Shown here one piece after another: positions 58,968 to 64,000 of a stretch of 64,000 nt of DNA (positions are counted from its first letter, which is position 1; every line of letters starts with the position of its first letter). A program made the translations under genes and the position numbers. The notes under the pieces were generated by a model that was given only the letters and a program-made list of their open reading frames with translations, was not told where the DNA came from and ran no database searches. The DNA is from Dasypus novemcinctus (lineage: Eukaryota; Chordata; Mammalia; Cingulata; Dasypodidae). Where the stretch lies: contig NC_092216.1 of assembly GCF_030445035.2 (NCBI RefSeq), forward strand, positions 12,339,405 through 12,403,404, in the 5' to 3' direction.

Positions 58968-60658
58968 GGAGGAAGGGTCTAGGCCACACCTGCTGCGTTG
59001 GGCTTGCTGAGCATGCTGAGTGCCATCCCCCCAGTCTTCTTGGCTCCAGCTGCACCAGCTTCATATCCTGGGGGGCTGGGCGCAGCAAGGAGGTGGTTCA
59101 CATTGCCAAGAAGATGGACAAGATGGTGCAGAAGAACGCGGCCAGAGCACTGGATTTGCTGAAAGAGTTTAAGAATATTCCCATGACTGTGGAATTATTA
59201 CAGTCCACAAGAATCAGAATGCCAGTTAATGCTATTCGCAAGCAGAGTACAGATGATGAGGTTACATCTTGAACTCATCAAATCCTGGAAAAAGTTATTA
59301 GATTGACCATCAACTGATAAAGACTCTGAAGGAAAGAAAAAGGAACCTACAATGACATCACAGAATAACCCTGAAGCAAGAGAAGAAAGTAGCTCCAGTG
59401 GCAATGTAAGCAGCAGAAAGGATGAGACAAATGCTCGAGATACTTAACACTTCATCTTTTCCTTGGGCACCAAGCACTTCTGATTCTGTACAGTTAAAGT
59501 GTAGGGAGACGCTTGCTGCAGCTCTCCAAACAGGACATGATTACATTGCTACTGGAGCTGATAAGGAAAAATTAAGATCTCAAATTGAGGAAGTTATATA
59601 TCAAGAAATAAGGAATACAAACATGAAATATAAAAACAGAGTACGAAGCAGGATATCAAATCTTAAGGATTCAAAGAATCCAAACTTAAGGAAAAATGTA
59701 CGTGTCTGGGAATATTCCTCCTGACTTATTTGCTAGAATGACAGCCGAGGAAATAGCTAGTGATGAGCTCAAAGAGATGAGGAAAAATTTGACCAAAGAA
59801 GCCATCAGAGAGCATCAAATGGTCAAAACAGGTGAAACCCAGACTGACTTCTTCACATATGGCAAATATGAAAAGAAGAACTGTACTTACACGTAGGTAC
59901 ACACAGTGCTGATGAACTGATGACAACATTTGTCTTCTGTAATGAATGTGGAAATTGATGAAGTTCTGTTGAACTGGAAGAATTGGCAAGATGTCTGGAC
60001 CATTAAGAAAACGGATTTTGTAATTACCTTTAAAACTCTGCCAAACAACTATTTTTTCCAGCAAATCAGATTTTTAAAGCAGCATACATCCCTTGGGTTA
60101 GTCAGTTTTTGACATAACATCCCTTTCTTAAATACCTTCTGTAGTATCAGAACAGTAGGGAGACCATATAAAAATTGTATGGTATCTGCTTCAGAATATT
60201 TCTTTTTTCATTTTTGTAAGTAAGTTGATATAAAACTTTTATCAAATGTTTGGCACTCACTTTTTTTTCTTCTTAAAGGAAAAAAGGTAACAACTTTTTT
60301 GCAGTCTGAAACATACACTCTAAAAATGTTTTTGTTTATACATAAAAGAAAATTACATTTTTTTCTATATTGGCATGTACTGGCAAATATTAAAAGAGAA
60401 AAAAAGGTAATATAATTTTAGGTTTATCAAATATGGTGTGTATTCGAATAATACTTGACAAGCTTACCTAAATTGTACATAATATTTGAACCAGCATATG
60501 AATTTGATTTTAATTATTATGTTGTCAAGCCTGGAATAATTAGATATTTTACACTGTAACAAAATCATTTTTTGTAATTTCTTGTACATGTTTATTATTT
60601 GTTCATAATAGATTTTACTTTTGGAAACATAACTTTACATTGCTCAAATGAAAAAAAA
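58968..60658 (+). pseudogene. TCEA1P: TCEA1 (TFIIS) processed pseudogene
   Basis: This is an intronless copy of the transcription elongation factor A1 mRNA, with 5'UTR, coding region (about 59083-59972), long 3'UTR and poly-A. Recognisable blocks are [31 protein letters not shown], the central [20 protein letters not shown] and a C-terminal zinc ribbon ending near KFC. The start region is eroded. Frameshifts lie near 59270-59300 and 59440, in the part joining 59422-59724 to 59696-59896, and again before the zinc ribbon, and one zinc-ligand Cys codon is altered. AAGAATAAAGGTGTA at 58953-58967 recurs perfectly at 60659-60673. This is an L1-type target duplication. Confidence 0.92.
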
Positions 60659-60669
60659 AAGAATAAAGG

Positions 60670-61250
60670 TGTAAACTGAAATGAAGCAATTTAGCAAGAG
60701 AGGGAATTCAACAGATGGATCTGGAACCTGGCAGGAAGTCCATGTAGATATCAAGACCCCCCCCCCCCACACACACACACACACAACATTCTACCATCCA
60801 GGACAAGATTTCCTCTGGAAGCCAGGGGAAGATCTGGATATTCCCCAAGGTTGGGCCTTCCTGGAAGATTGATGGTGGGATAATCAATTAAAACATCAAA
60901 GAGCTGTTAGTAAAGGGGTGGAATACTTAATTGTTTAAAAAGCTGGGTCAAGTCCTGTACACACTCTCTTGCTTTTAGACCCCAACACTGGCTGCCTTAT
61001 CCCCTGCTTGGATCACTATGCAAGTAAACCTGGACATTTTATAATCTATAATGGGAACTTTTAGTCTGTAAATCAGCCCTTTTTATCACTTTTCAGCCCC
61101 TTTCTCTTTACCTGGGACCCATGACCTGTTATTTTCTCACATTTCTCTTCCCTCCCTACCTTAATAAATTACTGGTGTAACTCACCCAAAATGCTCTTGA
61201 AATTCATTTGTGCAGCATAGTCAAGAACCTAGATAAAATCTGGTTATACA
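60670..61250 (+). mobile_element. 3' LTR of the ERV
   Basis: It is homologous to 52073-52658 and ends CTGGTTATACA followed by the ACTA duplication. Its first bases are repeated at 58964-58967, because the TCEA1 retrocopy integrated four bases inside the LTR. A poly-C run followed by (CA)n at 60758-60784 expands a region that is short in the 5' LTR. Confidence 0.75.
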
Positions 61251-61489
61251 ACTATTAACCATCCATTAAGTGTAGAAAACGGGAAATAAAGTAAGTGAAA
61301 GAAGCTAGACAAAATGTACTGCATAATTGTTTTATTCCATCTATAAAAATATAAATACAAATAAATTGAGAGATGGAAACAAAATAGCAGCTATGTATGG
61401 CAGGGAAGAATGGAGACAATGAGAAACGGTTATTAAGGGATACATTTTTTGTCTCTATTATCATCATAATTACCATCATCATCATCATT

Positions 61490-64000
61490 AACTTAATTGC
61501 AAACCCATAGGAGCTTTAAAACAAACTAAACACAAAGCCAGGGAAGCATAGCAGGGAATGCCTAATAGATAGGGCATCTGCCTACCATATGTGAGGTCCG
61601 CGGTTCAAACCCTGGGCCTCCTTGACCCGTGTGGAGCTGGCCCATGGGCAGTGCTGATGTGCGCAAGGAGTGTGTGCCACGCAGGGGTGTCCCCCGCATA
61701 GGGGAGCCCCACGCGCAAGGAGTGCACCCCGTAGAGATCCACCCAGTGCGAAAGAAAGTGCAGCCTGCCCAAGAATGGCACCACACACAAGGGAGCTGAT
61801 GCAGCAAGATGCTGCTGATAAACATAGAAACGGCCACAGAAGAGTGCAGCAAATGGACACAGAGAGCAGACAACTGGGGCGGGGGTGAAGGGGAGAGAAA
61901 TAAGTAAATAAATAAATCTTAAAAATAAATAAATAAATAAATCCAAAGCTGCAGGAAGGAAAGAAACAACAAAGATTAGAAATCAGTATAATAGATGATA
62001 AAAGAAAAATAGAGGGCATTAACAAAACCAAAGTTTGTTTTTTGAAAAGACCAATAAAATTGACAAGTCTTTATCTATAGACTGACAAAGAAAAAAGAAA
62101 GAAGATGCAAATAAAATAGAAATGAGAAGGGCTCATTACTACTGACTCTACAGAAATAAAAATCATAAGAAGATAGTATGACAGTGTTTTCTAAAATACT
62201 AGAAAATCTTGATGAAAGTGACAAATTATTTGAAACAACCAACCAACACAGACTCTAGAAGAAGATTTCATAAGACTAATTATAAGAAAAACATTTGAAT
62301 CAGATATCAAAAACCTCCCAAATATGAAAAACCCAAGATGAGATGGCTTCATAAGTAATCTAACAAATATTCCAAAAAGAAGTAGTACCAATACTACTTC
62401 AACTCTTCCAAAAAACTGAAGAGGAGGAAACATAACTTATTCTATGAGGCCAACATCACTCTAGTGCTAAAGTGAGATAAAGATACTACAAGAAAATTAT
62501 AGACCAATACCAAACCATCAACAAAATGCTTGCAAATTGAATCCCACAGCACAATAAAAGAATTAATCATAATTACTAAGTTGCCTTTATCCCAGATAAA
62601 CAAGGGTGGTTTAACATAAGAAAATCAATTATAATGTAATACACCCCATTAACAGAACAAAGGGAAAAACCACCATTGTCTTAATTGATACAGAAAAAAG
62701 CTTTGCACAAAATTCAGGCTCCTTTTTTGATGAAAACACTTAGGAGAAAAAAAAAGAAATAGAAGGAACTTTTTCAATATGATAAAGGTAATGAAAAATT
62801 CACACCTAACTCCATACTAAGTGGTGAAAGGTGACACTTTCTTTCTAAATTCTGTAACAAGGTAAGGATGCCCAACGTGACTACTGTTACTCAACATTTC
62901 CTGGAAGTTCTTGCCAGAGAAATTACAAAAGAGAAAGAAATAAAAGCCATCCAAATCAGAAACGAAGAAGAAAAACTTTCATTGTTTGCATCTGACATGA
63001 TCATATATGTAAAAAGGACTGAGAAATCAACAATAAAGCCACTGCAGCTAATAAATATATTCAGTAAAGTAGCAGTGTATATGATAATAAATTAGTAGAG
63101 TTTCTACACAGTCATATTGAGCAACCTGAGGCAGAAATCAAGAAGAAAATTCTATTTTCAATAGTAATTGAAAGAATCAAATATCTAGGAATATAAGGAA
63201 ATATAAGGAAATAAGAACGTGAATACAGAAAACTACACAACTTTGCTAAAGGAAATCAATAAAGACTTTGATAAGTGGAAGGACAGCCTAGCTCATGGAA
63301 GATTAAATATTATTAAAATGTAAAATCTACCCAAAGCAATCTACAGAATCAATTCCCATTCAAAATTCCAACAGCCATCTTTGCAAAATCTGGAAGGGTA
63401 ACAGGTAGCAAAAAAAAGGAGAACGGAATTGGAAGATCACACTTCCTGACATTAAAACCTATTACAAAGCCTCGGTGGTCAAAAGAGCATAGTAGTGGCA
63501 AAAGGATAGAAAAGGAGACAAATCGAAAGGTCAGTTATAGACCCTCACATTTATGACCAACTGATTTCTGACAAGTCCATTCAATTGGGAAAGAAGAGTG
63601 TTTTCAACAATGTGCCAGGAGAATTGGATACCTAGAGTCTAAATAAATAATTTGGATCTTACTACATACCATTAAAAAATTAACACAAAATTGGCCCTAA
63701 TCCAAAAATGGCTCCTAAACTAACGAGTCATAATTACAAAACTTGTAGAAGAAAATGTAGGTGTGAGTCTTCATGACCTTAAAGTAGGAAAGGATTTGTT
63801 AGACATGTCACCAAAACTGCAAGAAAAAACATTTTAAAAGATAAATTATACAGTGTTAAAATAAAAAAAATCTATGTACTTCAAAGACCACAACAATAAT
63901 ATAAAGATAGTCCAGAGAACAGGAAAACATTTTACCAATCCTATTTCTGATCAAGGACTTGTATCTGAAATACACAATCTGCCCGTATCAATAATATGAA
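61490..64000 (+). mobile_element. L1 ORF2 region, split by a SINE, runs off the window
   Basis: Plus-orientation L1 ORF2 can be followed from the part matching 14560-14700 (GGAAAGAAACAACAAAG near 61958) through RT remnants to about 63990. Landmarks include CTACAAGAAAATTATAGACC (62490) and CCAGGAATATAAG-like motifs (63190). The frames are broken. A DAS SINE at about 61541-61945 interrupts it near its start. Confidence 0.75.
61541..61945 (+). mobile_element. DAS SINE within L1
   Basis: The head is diverged (GGGAAGCATAGCAGGGAATG) but the B box GGTCCGCGGTTCAAACCC and the body through (AAAT)n are clear. A short CAAAGC flank on both sides may be the target duplication. Confidence 0.85.

Larger units (their letters stand above)
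52069..61254 (+). mobile_element. Gammaretrovirus-like ERV, paired LTRs, broken gag-pol-env
   Basis: The LTRs at 52073-52658 and 60670-61250 share GTTTTAT-free cores, AAGAGCTGTTA-TAAAGGGGTGGAA, CACTATGCAAGTAAACCT and CTTAATAAATTAC, and both end in ACA. ACTA flanks both ends (52069-52072, 61251-61254), a 4-bp target duplication. Inside, in order, are a capsid-like gag piece (about 54420-54800), then RT without the protease region (54840-55480), RNase H (FTDGSSF, YTDSKYAF; 56070-56310), integrase with its D, D and E motifs (QIDFTH, QSDNGP, GKAERVN; 56850-57190), and an env TM remnant (about 58345-58950) with an altered disulfide loop. Stops, frameshifts, a gag-pol deletion and two later insertions make it defective. 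Confidence 0.82.

Overview
The window looks like eutherian (xenarthran, armadillo-type) genomic DNA, most likely from the Y chromosome. Three tRNA-derived SINEs with the long 'DAS' body typical of armadillo (19653-20072, 28578-28970, about 61541-61945), plus a shorter relative at 8386-8620, point to Xenarthra. L1, L2, MIR, Tigger and endogenous retrovirus (ERV) remains fill most of the rest. The Y assignment is an inference. The one clear gene, at 38355-46877 (+), is an intron-containing RBMX/RBMY-family gene whose residues match RBMY at several points where RBMX differs, and eutherian RBMX is normally almost invariant.

Layout. 1-11395 (-): a previously unremarked five-exon gene for a chymotrypsin-fold (S1) serine-protease homologue. 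All introns have canonical ends and the S1 intron phases 1-2-1-0, and the frame stays open for 338 codons up to the window edge. The catalytic His and Ser are replaced, while the eight structural cysteines are kept. Its introns carry L1, L2, a Tigger transposon and a SINE. 11.8-31.8 kb: a repeat-rich stretch with two L1 copies, an antisense solo LTR, an inverted pair of LTR-like elements, SINEs, an L1-3'UTR-like repeat and a degenerate C/A-rich tandem array of about 4.2 kb (27536-31775). 31.8-36.8 kb: L1, antisense ERV pol and MIR remnants, then AT-rich DNA. 36.84-37.57 kb: a CpG-bearing promoter-like region. 38.35-47.16 kb: RBMY with eight coding exons (390 residues) and a decayed duplicate of exon 5 in intron 5.

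47.3-52.07 kb: a degraded ERV with an env TM-like remnant between direct repeats, another copy of the L1-3'UTR-like repeat, and an antisense LTR with a polypurine tract. 52069-61254 (+): a gammaretrovirus-like ERV with paired LTRs and an ACTA target duplication. It is broken in every gene and was later invaded by the L1-3'UTR-like repeat and by a TCEA1 processed pseudogene with a perfect 15-bp target duplication. 61.3-64 kb: L1 ORF2 split by a DAS SINE.

Only RBMY and the protease homologue look like host genes. If the locus is Y-linked, a spermatogenesis RNA-binding protein would sit about 27 kb from a secreted pseudoprotease, which by family precedent might also be testis-expressed. That link is inference only.
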